Shown: positions 57,076-64,000 of the stretch, in pieces
Layout: each line of letters opens with the position of its first letter
Numbering within the stretch: the first letter of the stretch is position 1
Origin: Cellulomonas sp. ES6
GTDB lineage: Bacteria; Actinomycetota; Actinomycetes; Actinomycetales; Cellulomonadaceae
Length of the DNA stretch: 64,000 nucleotides
Reading direction: 5' to 3'
NCBI RefSeq assembly: GCF_030053835.1
Contig: NZ_CP125655.1
Location: 3,472,001-3,536,000, forward strand
The notes under the pieces: generated by a model
Told to the model about the DNA's origin: nothing
What the model saw: the letters and a program-made list of their open reading frames with translations, nothing else
The model's database searches: none
Made by a program: the position numbers and the translations under genes

Positions 57076-57112
57076 TAACGTCGCTGTCGAGTTCTTGCGC
57101 GCAACACGTTGC
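57076..57112 (+). promoter_or_regulatory. Promoter and operators of the GH13-ABC operon
   Basis: A -10-like TAACGT (57076-57081) is followed by TTGCGCGCAA (57095-57104, perfect palindrome) and GCAACACGTTGC (57101-57112). The GCAA/TTGC words match the operator before the lacI gene. Binding just downstream of the start would block transcription. Confidence 0.6.
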
Positions 57113-57202
57113 AGGATTTAGTGTCCCTGCTGCGCGGCCGACGACGGTCGCGGACGGAGATGCCGCAGCTCGACCCCGCGGCCGGCGAGAACGAGGCACG
57201 AC

Positions 57203-58882
57203 GTGGTGCACCCCCCGACCGACGACCCGACCTGGTGGCGCGACGCGGTGATCTACGAGGTCTACCCGCGCTCCTTCGCGGACGGCGACGGGGACGGCAC
57301 CGGGGACCTGGCGGGCGTCCGCAGCCGGCTGCCGTACCTGGCGGACCTCGGGGTCGACGCGATGTGGTTCACGCCCTGGTACGTGTCGCCGCTGGCCGAC
57401 GGCGGGTACGACGTCGCGGACTACCGGGCGATCGACCCGGCCTTCGGCACCCTCGAGGAGGCCGAGGCGCTGATCGCGGACGCGCTCGCGCTCGGCATCC
57501 GCACGATCGTCGACGTGGTCCCGAACCACGTCTCGGACCAGCACCCGTGGTTCCGCGCCGCGCTGGCCGCGGGCCCGGGTTCGCCCGAGCGGGAGCGGTT
57601 CTGGTTCCGGCCCGGGACGGGCCCCGACGGCGACGGCATCCCGACGCACTGGGTGTCGAGCTTCGGCGGGTCGACGTGGACGCGCACCACCGACCCCGAC
57701 GGCACGCCGGGGGAGTGGTACCTGCACCTGTTCGCGCCCCAGCAGCCGGACCTCAACTGGACGCACCCCGACGTCTGGGCGGAGCACGAGGACGTGCTGC
57801 GGTTCTGGTTCGACCGCGGCGTCGCCGGCATCCGCATCGACTCCGCGGCGCTGCTGGTGAAGGACCCCGCGCTGCCGGAGCTGCCGCCGGCGGGGTCGGT
57901 GCCCGCCGCGGGCGCCCACCCCCACGTCGACCGCGACGAGCTGCACGACGTCTACCGGGCGTGGCGGAAGGTCGCCGACTCCTACGCCGGCACCCGCGTG
58001 CTGGTGGGCGAGGTCTGGCTGGAGGACACGGCCCGGTTCGCGGCGTACCTGCGCCCCGACGAGATGCACACCGCCTTCAACTTCGACGTCATGACCCAGC
58101 CGTGGGACGCCGCGGCGCTGCGGGCGTCGGTCGACCGGACGCTCGCCGCGCACCGGGAGGTCGGCGCGCCGGCCACCTGGGTGCTGTCGAACCACGACGT
58201 CACGCGCCCCGTCACCCGGTACGGGCGCGCGGACTCGGCGTTCAGCTTCGCCACCAAGCGGGCCGGCACCCCGACCGACCTCGCGCTCGGCACCCGGCGG
58301 GCACGCGCCGCCGCGCTGCTCACCGCCGCGCTGCCCGGGTCGCTGTACGTCTACCAGGGCGACGAGCTCGGGCTGCCCGAGGTCGAGGACCTGCCGCCGG
58401 AGGTGGTGCAGGACCCCATGCACGAGCGCTCCGGCGGCGTCGACCCCGGGCGGGACGGCTGCCGGGTCCCGCTGCCCTGGTCCGGCGACCGGCCGCCGTT
58501 CGGCTTCGGCCCCGGGACGGGCCAGCCCTGGCTGCCGCAGCCGGCGTCGTGGGCCGCGCTCACCGTCGAGGCCCAGCAGGCCGACCCGGCGTCGATGCTC
58601 GCGCTGTACCGCGCGGCCCTCGCGCTCCGGCGGGCCGAGCCCTGCCTGGGCGACGGGGAGCTGCGGTGGCTGGACGCCGGCCCGGACGTGCTGGCCTTCA
58701 GCCGCGGCGACGTGCTCTGCGTCGTCAACCTGTCCGACCGCCCCGTCCCGCTGCCCGAGCACGCGGGCGTGCTGCTCGCGTCCGACGGCACGGGGAGCGC
58801 GGGCGTGGCGGGCGTGGCGGACCACGCGGACGGCGCCGCGCTGCCGCCCGACACCGCCGTGTGGCTCCGCGCCGCGTCCTGA
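57203..58882 (+). CDS. GH13 alpha-glucosidase
   Basis: 559-residue (beta/alpha)8 glycosidase acting on alpha-1,4 or alpha-1,6 glucosides in the cytosol (no signal peptide). Conserved regions: DVVPNH (I), GIRIDSA with nucleophile D213 (II), VGEVWL with acid E270 (III), SNHDVT with D332 (IV), and YVYQGDELGL near residue 385. The start GTG 57203 (GTG 57206 next) follows a weak GAGG. It is the first gene of a LacI-controlled operon with an importer, so it would hydrolyse maltose- or isomaltose-like sugars after uptake. Confidence 0.93.
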   Translation: MVHPPTDDPTWWRDAVIYEVYPRSFADGDGDGTGDLAGVRSRLPYLADLGVDAMWFTPWYVSPLADGGYDVADYRAIDPAFGTLEEAEALIADALALGIRTIVDVVPNHVSDQHPWFRAALAAGPGSPERERFWFRPGTGPDGDGIPTHWVSSFGGSTWTRTTDPDGTPGEWYLHLFAPQQPDLNWTHPDVWAEHEDVLRFWFDRGVAGIRIDSAALLVKDPALPELPPAGSVPAAGAHPHVDRDELHDVYRAWRKVADSYAGTRVLVGEVWLEDTARFAAYLRPDEMHTAFNFDVMTQPWDAAALRASVDRTLAAHREVGAPATWVLSNHDVTRPVTRYGRADSAFSFATKRAGTPTDLALGTRRARAAALLTAALPGSLYVYQGDELGLPEVEDLPPEVVQDPMHERSGGVDPGRDGCRVPLPWSGDRPPFGFGPGTGQPWLPQPASWAALTVEAQQADPASMLALYRAALALRRAEPCLGDGELRWLDAGPDVLAFSRGDVLCVVNLSDRPVPLPEHAGVLLASDGTGSAGVAGVADHADGAALPPDTAVWLRAAS

Positions 58883-58890
58883 CCCCTGCC

Positions 58891-58960
58891 CGACCCCACC
58901 TCCCACCCGACCCCACCTCCCACCCGACCCCGACCCCGACCCGACCCGACCCCCGAGACC
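58891..58960 (+). repeat. C-rich, G-poor repeat tract between GH13 and binding-protein genes
   Basis: A 17-bp unit is repeated twice (58891-58907, 58908-58924), followed by (CGACCC)n. The + strand has long C runs and few G's, resembling a Rho utilisation site in the mRNA. It may tune the expression ratio of glucosidase to binding protein. Confidence 0.6.
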
Positions 58961-59007
58961 ACCCGCACGACCGCCCATCCCCGCACCACCCGACACGAGG
59001 AGTGACG

Positions 59008-60399
59008 ATGAGGTCCTCACGCACCACCGCGATCGCCCTGAGCGGCGCGCTGTCCTTCACCCTGCTGGCCGCGTGCAGCAGCGGCTCCGACGACGCCGGC
59101 GACGGCGAGAGCGCGGGCGGGAAGACCGTCCTGCGCGTCGTCTCCCTGCTGCCCGGCTCGGAGCAGGAGGCGTTCGACGCCTTCGACGAGCAGGTCGCGC
59201 AGTTCGAGGCCGCGAACCCGGACATCGACATCCAGCCGGAGGAGTACGAGTGGAAGGCGACGACGTTCGCCGCCCAGCTCGCCGGCGGCACGCTGCCGGA
59301 CGTGTTCGAGATCCCGTTCACCGACGGCAAGACGCTGATCGAGAACGGCCAGCTCGCCGACATCGACGCGCAGTTCCGCGAGCTGCCGTACGCCGGCGAC
59401 TTCAACCCGAACGTCCTGGACGCGGGCACCGGGGCGGACGGCAAGGTCTACGCGATCCCGGCGAAGTCGGTCTACGGCATCGGCCTGCACTACAACCGCG
59501 CGCTGTTCGAGCAGGCCGGGCTGGACCCGGACGACCCGCCGACCACCTGGGACGAGGTCCGCGACGACGCGAAGGCGATCGCCGACGCGACCGGCCAGGC
59601 GGGCTACGCGACCATGACGCAGAACAACACCGGCGGCTGGCAGCTCACCGTCGCGACGTACGCCCGCGGCGGTCGCGTCGAGACGACGGGCGACGACGGC
59701 ACCTACACGGCCACGCTCGACAACGACGGCACGAAGGCCGCCCTGGAGTACCTGCACGACCTGCGCTGGGAGGACAACTCCATGGGCGCGAACTTCCTGC
59801 TCGACTGGTCGTCCATCAACCAGGCGTTCGCGGCCGGCCAGATCGGCATGTACACGTCCGGGTCGGACGTCTACACCTCCCTGGTGCAGACCAACGCGAT
59901 CAACCCCGACGACTACGGCCTGACCGCCGTCCCGCTCGAGGGCGACGACGCGGGCGTGCTGGGCGGCGGCACGCTGGCCGCGGTGAGCACGTCGGCCTCC
60001 GACGCGCAGAAGTCCGCCGCCGTGAAGTGGATCGACTTCTACTACCTGCGCAAGCTGACCGACCAGGACGCGGCGGTCAAGGACGCCGAGACGCTCGTCG
60101 CCTCCGACCAGCCGGTCGGCACCCCGGTGCTGCCGATCTTCAGCCAGGAGCAGTACGACCAGTCCCAGGAGTGGATCGCCGACCTCATCAACGTGCCGCT
60201 CGACCAGATGACCGGGTTCACCGACGTCATCTTCGACCAGCCGCTGATCCCGGAGCCGTCCGGCTCCACCCAGGAGCTGTACGGCGCCCTCGACACCGTG
60301 GTGCAGGCGGTGCTGACCGACGAGGACGCCGACATCGACCAGCTCCTGGCGGACGCGAACGCCTCCGTCCAGGCGATCCTCGACAAGAACGCGGGCTGA
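59008..60399 (+). CDS. Extracellular solute-binding lipoprotein (sugar ABC)
   Basis: 463-residue family-1 solute-binding protein. A lipoprotein signal ends in LLAAC with lipidated C23, so it is anchored outside the membrane. The mature domain shows VLRVVSLLPGSEQEAFDAF, EYEWKATTFAAQLAGGTLPDVFEI, YAIPAKSVYGIGLHYNR and GQIGMYTSGSDVYTSL. ATG 59008 follows GAGGAG at 58997-59002. It captures oligosaccharides for the permeases encoded next, probably alpha-glucosides given the GH13 enzyme. The spacer upstream is C-rich. Confidence 0.95.
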   Translation: MRSSRTTAIALSGALSFTLLAACSSGSDDAGDGESAGGKTVLRVVSLLPGSEQEAFDAFDEQVAQFEAANPDIDIQPEEYEWKATTFAAQLAGGTLPDVFEIPFTDGKTLIENGQLADIDAQFRELPYAGDFNPNVLDAGTGADGKVYAIPAKSVYGIGLHYNRALFEQAGLDPDDPPTTWDEVRDDAKAIADATGQAGYATMTQNNTGGWQLTVATYARGGRVETTGDDGTYTATLDNDGTKAALEYLHDLRWEDNSMGANFLLDWSSINQAFAAGQIGMYTSGSDVYTSLVQTNAINPDDYGLTAVPLEGDDAGVLGGGTLAAVSTSASDAQKSAAVKWIDFYYLRKLTDQDAAVKDAETLVASDQPVGTPVLPIFSQEQYDQSQEWIADLINVPLDQMTGFTDVIFDQPLIPEPSGSTQELYGALDTVVQAVLTDEDADIDQLLADANASVQAILDKNAG

Positions 60400-60400
60400 C

Positions 60401-61342
60401 GTGACGTCCCTCCCTCACGGGGCCCGCACCACCCGGCGGACCCAGGCGCGGCGGACCCCCGCCGCCTGGGTCCGCCGCGGCGGCGCGAGCACGCTCGTCT
60501 TCGCGCTGCCCGTCCTGGTGGTGTTCGGGCTGTTCTCCTGGCTGCCGATCGGCCGCGCGGTCGTGATGAGCCTGCAGGAGACCAACCTCGTCACGACGGC
60601 CTGGGTCGGGCTCGAGAACTTCCGCACGGTGCTGGCCGACCCGCTGCTCGCGACCGCCGTGAGGAACACGCTGTGGTTCGCGGCCCTCGCGCTGCTGTTC
60701 GGCTACCCGGTGCCGCTGCTCGCGGCGGTGCTCATGAGCGAGGTCCGGCGCGCCAAGGGCCTCTTCAGCGCCCTCGCGTACCTGCCGGTCGTCGTGCCGC
60801 CCGTCGTCGCCGTGCTGCTGTGGAAGTTCTTCTTCGACGCGCGGCCCGAGGGCGTGTTCAACACGATGCTCGGCTGGGTCGGCCTCGGGCCGGTCCCGTG
60901 GCTGCAGGACGCGTCCTGGGCGATGCCGTCGCTCGTGCTCGAGGCCACGTGGGCGGGTGCGGGCGGCACGATCATCATCTACCTGGCCGCGCTGACGTCC
61001 GTGCCCGGCGAGCTGTACGACGCCGCCGAGGTCGACGGGGCGTCCGTGTGGCGCAAGATCTGGCACGTGACGATGCCGCAGCTGCGCGGCGTCCTGCTCA
61101 TCACGTTCATCCTGCAGATCATCGGGACCGCGCAGGTGTTCCTCGAGCCGTACCTGTTCACCGACGGCGGCCCCGCGAACGCCACCATCACCGTGCTGCT
61201 GCTGGTCTACCGCTACGCGTTCGGGCAGAGCCTCGGCGGGGACTACGGGGCGGCGACCGCGCTGAGCCTCATGCTCGCGGTCGTGCTGGCCGTGCTGTCC
61301 GTCGTGTACTTCCGCCTCACCCGGTCCTGGAGCCAGTCATGA
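60401..61342 (+). CDS. Sugar ABC transporter permease (MalF type)
   Basis: 313-residue inner-membrane permease with six spans. The EAA loop, where the ATPase docks, reads YDAAEVDGASVWRKIWHVTMPQL. Other landmarks are VFALPVLVVFGLFSWLPIG (first span), FRTVLADPLLATAVRNTLWF and VFLEPYLFTDGGPANAT, typical of MalF/UgpA-class carbohydrate permeases. GTG 60401 starts just after the binding-protein stop, and the stop overlaps the next permease by four bases. Confidence 0.95.
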   Translation: MTSLPHGARTTRRTQARRTPAAWVRRGGASTLVFALPVLVVFGLFSWLPIGRAVVMSLQETNLVTTAWVGLENFRTVLADPLLATAVRNTLWFAALALLFGYPVPLLAAVLMSEVRRAKGLFSALAYLPVVVPPVVAVLLWKFFFDARPEGVFNTMLGWVGLGPVPWLQDASWAMPSLVLEATWAGAGGTIIIYLAALTSVPGELYDAAEVDGASVWRKIWHVTMPQLRGVLLITFILQIIGTAQVFLEPYLFTDGGPANATITVLLLVYRYAFGQSLGGDYGAATALSLMLAVVLAVLSVVYFRLTRSWSQS

Positions 61343-62343
61343 CGACCTCGACGACCTCGACGACCCCGGCCGGCGGCGCGACATCCGCGCTCGCGGTGCC
61401 ACCGGCCGGCGACCCCGTGCCGGCCCGCACCCGCGCCCCGGGCCGGCGCCGCCACCCCCGCGACGAGGAGGACCGCGGCGCGCTCTCGCCCGCGGACTGG
61501 CGCCGCCCGGCGGTGCGCCGCTCGATGCGGCTGTCGCACGGCGTCCTGCTCGCGCTGCTCGTGCTGTGCGGCCTCGGCCCGCTGGTGCTGCTCGCGAAGT
61601 TCGCGGTCACCCCGACGCAGGACATCCTGCGCACGCCGCTCGCCGTCTTCCCGCACGGCATCGCGTGGGAGAACCTCGGCGCGGCGTGGAACGACGTGCA
61701 GGTCAGCCGGTACTTCCTCAACACGGTCGTCATCGCGGCCGGGTCGTGGGCGAGCCAGATCCTCGTCGCCACCACCGGCGGCTACCTGCTGTCCGTGCTG
61801 CGGCCGCGGTACGCCCGGCTCGTGCAGGGGGCCGTGCTGGCCACGCTGTTCGTGCCCGCCGTCGTGCTGCTCGTGCCGCTGTACCTGGTGATCCTCGACC
61901 CGCCGGTGCTCGGCCGGTCGCTGATGAACTCGTACTGGGCGGTGTGGCTGCCCGCGGGTGCCAGCGCCTTCAACGTGCTGCTGGTGCAGCGCTTCTTCGA
62001 CTCCCTGCCGCGGGAGGTGTTCGAGGCGGCGCGCGTCGACGGCGCCGGACCGTTCCGGCTGTTCTGGTCGATCGTGCTGCCGATGAGCCGGCCCATCCTC
62101 GGCGTGGTGTCGGTGTTCGCCGTCATCGCGTCGTGGAAGGACTTCCTGTGGCCGCTGCTCGTGCTGCGCGACCCGGACATCCAGCCGCTGTCCGTGCGGC
62201 TGCCGTCCCTGCAGGCCACCACCGACCTCGGCGTGCTCATGGCGGCCCTGGCGATCTCGACGCTGATCCCCGTGCTGCTGTTCCTGGTGTTCCAGCGGCT
62301 GTTCCTGCGGGGCGCCGGGCTCGGCGGGGCGGTGAAGGGCTGA
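61339..62343 (+). CDS. Carbohydrate ABC transporter permease (MalG type)
   Basis: 334-residue permease. A long Thr/Pro/Arg-rich cytosolic lead (1-55) precedes six spans. EAA motif: EVFEAARVDGAGPFRLFWSIVLPMSRPI. It pairs with the MalF-type partner to form the channel. No ATPase gene follows, so, as in Streptomyces, a shared MsiK-type ATPase encoded elsewhere probably powers it. ATG 61339 overlaps the preceding stop. Confidence 0.95.
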   Translation: MTTSTTSTTPAGGATSALAVPPAGDPVPARTRAPGRRRHPRDEEDRGALSPADWRRPAVRRSMRLSHGVLLALLVLCGLGPLVLLAKFAVTPTQDILRTPLAVFPHGIAWENLGAAWNDVQVSRYFLNTVVIAAGSWASQILVATTGGYLLSVLRPRYARLVQGAVLATLFVPAVVLLVPLYLVILDPPVLGRSLMNSYWAVWLPAGASAFNVLLVQRFFDSLPREVFEAARVDGAGPFRLFWSIVLPMSRPILGVVSVFAVIASWKDFLWPLLVLRDPDIQPLSVRLPSLQATTDLGVLMAALAISTLIPVLLFLVFQRLFLRGAGLGGAVKG

Positions 62344-62356
62344 TCTGACGGCGCGT

Positions 62357-62371
62357 CGTGACAACGTCACG
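62357..62371. promoter_or_regulatory. 15-bp palindrome upstream of hemH
   Basis: CGTGAC-AAC-GTCACG (62357-62371) lies 14 bases after the permease stop and 58 bp before hemH. It may be an operator, or a short transcription-stop hairpin with the GC-rich sequence that follows. Confidence 0.4.
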
Positions 62372-62428
62372 CCCCGGGGCGCCGCCGCCCGGCCGCGGCC
62401 GCCGCGGGGGCGATGGGATGATGGATCG

Positions 62429-63652
62429 GTGCCTGCCCCCACCCTGACGGCGTCGTCGCTCGCCCCGTACGACGCGGTGATCCTGCTCTCGTTCGGCGGC
62501 CCGGAGAAGCCCGAGGACGTCCTGCCGTTCATGCGCAACGTGACGCGCGGCAAGGGCATCCCGGAGGAGCGGCTCGTCGAGGTCAGCCGCCACTACGCCC
62601 TCTTCGGCGGGCGGAGCCCCATCAACGACCAGAACCGCGCCCTGCTCGCCGCGCTGCGGGCCGAGATGGACGCCCGCGGCCTCGACGTGCCGCTGGTGTG
62701 GGGCAACCGGAACTGGGAGCCGTACACCGAGGGCGCCCTGGCGGACCTGCGCGGGCGCGGCGCCGGCCGGGTGCTGGCCCTCGTCACGTCGGCCTACGGG
62801 TCGTACTCCGGGTGCCGGCAGTACCGCGAGCACGTCGCGGCGGCGCTCGCGGGCGTCGCCGGCGCCGACCCCGTGCCGGCCGACGCGGAGGCCGTCGCGG
62901 GCGTCCGCGTCGACAAGCTGCGGCACTACTTCAACCACCCCGGCTTCGTCCGGGCGAACGCCGACGCCGTCGTCGAGGCGTTCGGCGAGCTCGCCGAACG
63001 CACCGGCCGGCCGGTCGCGGACGTCGTCGCCGACGCCCCGCTGCTGTTCGTCACGCACTCCATCCCGCTCGCCATGGAGGCCGGCTCCGCCGCCGCCCGC
63101 CCCGGCTACGTCGCGCAGCACGAGGACGCGTGCACGCAGGTCGCCGCGCTCGTCGCCGCCGAGCTCGGCGTCGAGCCCTCGTGGAGCCTCGCGTTCTGCT
63201 CCCGGTCCGGGCCGCCGTCGCAGCCGTGGCTCGAGCCCGACGTCAACGACGTGCTGACCGAGCGCGCCGCGGCCGGCGTCACCGGCGTCGTCATGTCCCC
63301 GATCGGCTTCGTCTCCGACCACATGGAGGTGGCCTACGACCTCGACACCGAGGCCATGGCGACCGCCCGCGAGCTCGGCGTGACCGCGGTGCGCGCCGGC
63401 TCGGCGTCCACGCGCGCGCCGTTCGTCGCCGGGCTCGTGGACCTCATGGTCGAGCGCGCCGCCGCCGAGCGCGGTGAGCAGCCCGAGCGCGTCACCGTCG
63501 GCGCCCTGGACGCCTGGCCCGACCGGTGCGCCGTCGGCTGCTGCTTCCAGCGCGCCGGCGTCGACACGGGCATCCCCGCGGTCTCCGGCTCGGACGAGCC
63601 GCGACCCCGGCCCCAGCAGCAGGACGGCAGCGAAGGAGCAGCAGCACGATGA
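62429..63652 (+). CDS. hemH: Ferrochelatase (coproporphyrin type)
   Basis: 407-residue chelatase inserting iron into the porphyrin. Motifs: AVILLSFGGPEKPEDVLPFMRNVTRG at the start, YGSYSGCRQYREH, LLFVTHSIPLAMEA (catalytic histidine), WLEPDVNDVL and PIGFVSDHMEVAYDLDTEA. Cysteines in SGCRQ and the C-terminal RCAVGCCF fit the [2Fe-2S] site known in actinobacterial ferrochelatases. In this lineage coproporphyrin III is the substrate, followed by HemQ, which overlaps it by four bases. GTG 62429 is six bases after GATGAT, a leaderless layout. A ~25-residue acidic/Gln-rich tail is extra. Confidence 0.95.
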   Translation: MPAPTLTASSLAPYDAVILLSFGGPEKPEDVLPFMRNVTRGKGIPEERLVEVSRHYALFGGRSPINDQNRALLAALRAEMDARGLDVPLVWGNRNWEPYTEGALADLRGRGAGRVLALVTSAYGSYSGCRQYREHVAAALAGVAGADPVPADAEAVAGVRVDKLRHYFNHPGFVRANADAVVEAFGELAERTGRPVADVVADAPLLFVTHSIPLAMEAGSAAARPGYVAQHEDACTQVAALVAAELGVEPSWSLAFCSRSGPPSQPWLEPDVNDVLTERAAAGVTGVVMSPIGFVSDHMEVAYDLDTEAMATARELGVTAVRAGSASTRAPFVAGLVDLMVERAAAERGEQPERVTVGALDAWPDRCAVGCCFQRAGVDTGIPAVSGSDEPRPRPQQQDGSEGAAAR

Positions 63653-64000
63653 CCAGCACCACCCCCCCGGTCGGCGGGCACACCCCCGAGGTCGCGGACG
63701 AGATCAACAGCTCGATCCACTACGCCATGTACGCGGTGTTCGAGACGGCGTCCGCGCTGCCCGCCGACGCCGACGTCCGCGCGCGCCTGGTCGCCGAGAC
63801 CCTCGACGCCCTCACCGGGCCGGACGCGCCCGAGGGCCTCGTCGTGCGCGGCTGGTACGACGTCGCCGGCCTGCGCGCCGACGCCGACCTCATGGTGTGG
63901 TGGCACGCCCCGACGATCGAGGCCGTGCAGGACGCGTTCCACCGGCTGCGCGCCGGCGGCCTCGGCGAGCACCTGCTGCCCGTGTGGTCCGTCGCCGCGA
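63649..64000 (+). CDS. hemQ: HemQ coproheme decarboxylase, 5' part only
   Basis: First 117 codons of a chlorite-dismutase-like protein; the rest lies beyond base 64000. The N-terminal part shows VADEINSSIHYAMYAVFETAS and LVVRGWYDVAGLRADADLMVWWHAPTIEAVQDAFHRLR, the family's first ferredoxin-like half. It converts coproheme to haem b by two oxidative decarboxylations, completing the coproporphyrin-dependent pathway. ATG 63649 overlaps the hemH stop (ATGA). The haem-binding histidine region is outside the window. Confidence 0.93.
   Translation, partial: MTSTTPPVGGHTPEVADEINSSIHYAMYAVFETASALPADADVRARLVAETLDALTGPDAPEGLVVRGWYDVAGLRADADLMVWWHAPTIEAVQDAFHRLRAGGLGEHLLPVWSVAA

Larger units (their letters stand above)
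56815..57202 (+). other. LacI-to-GH13 intergenic region (388 bp)
   Basis: The first part (56844-56920) holds tandem repeats able to form terminator-like hairpins. The second part (57060-57112) holds the operon's promoter/operator. The rest is GC-rich with no gene. Confidence 0.8.

Noticed and set aside
57109..60399. Continuous frame that could suggest a fusion of a 600-residue protein with the binding protein.
   Set aside because: Before 59008 it is the shadow of the GH13 gene. The lipoprotein signal and ribosome site show the real start.

Overview
This 64 kb window comes from a chromosome of a very GC-rich actinobacterium, most likely of the Cellulomonas/Micrococcales type. The reasons are near-universal G/C third positions, frequent GTG starts, many apparently leaderless genes, a WhiB-family regulator, UvrD2 with an HRDC domain, a mycoredoxin, and a ferrochelatase-HemQ pair. 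Genus is an inference from style and gene content. I see no phage, insertion sequence, CRISPR array, rRNA or replication origin. Products are assigned from sequence motifs read by eye, and no database search was run.

Region 1 (1-16400) is a conserved actinobacterial block: mycoredoxin (partial), uvrD2, a whiB7 gene with a long regulatory leader (AT-rich element plus -35/-10 promoter, a 67-codon upstream ORF and an intrinsic-terminator-like attenuator), a ThiF/E1-like protein, a DUF5679 zinc ribbon, a YgjP-type metallopeptidase, a 1301-residue HTH-STAND NTPase-TM-WD40 protein, a DUF2342 zinc metalloprotease, a membrane PDZ/Lon-like protease, a PPA1309-family protein and a UPF0182 membrane protein behind an ECF-type promoter. 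An initiator tRNA-fMet closes the block. Much of this order matches, as I recall it, the Rv3193c-Rv3198A region of M. tuberculosis.

Region 2 (16400-35700) holds stress, redox and repair genes. They include a TetR/aldo-keto reductase pair with twin operators, a glutamate decarboxylase/antiporter acid-resistance operon, a short monooxygenase/hydrolase operon, several SDR dehydrogenases with AraC or XRE-type regulators, and a KdpD-like DUF4118 protein. A split end-joining-type repair set follows (LigD phosphoesterase-polymerase without a ligase domain, plus a separate LigB). Between its two genes lies a 518-bp spacer rich in unusual secondary structure. An ArsR/SRPBCC pair whose operator-like palindrome covers the start codon ends the region.

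Region 3 (35700-55800) holds an ABC exporter with a LolA-like partner and a divergent two-component system, a secreted I36-type inhibitor, an ECF sigma factor with its membrane partner, NAD(P)HX dehydratase, an alcohol dehydrogenase behind a Rex-like operator, malate:quinone oxidoreductase, an operon of small uncharacterised proteins, NhaA, and assorted HIT, DUF1697, NYN, MarR and flavodoxin genes.

Region 4 (55800-64000) is a LacI-controlled alpha-glucoside operon (regulator, GH13 glucosidase, lipoprotein binding protein, two permeases, no ATPase), followed by hemH and the start of hemQ of the coproporphyrin-dependent haem pathway. Recurrent control themes are leaderless starts, TGTGA-N6-TCACA Crp-type sites at three loci and palindromic operators beside local repressors. 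The most informative regulatory element is the whiB7 leader. The least explained items are the HTH-STAND-WD40 protein and the structured spacer at 31274-31791.
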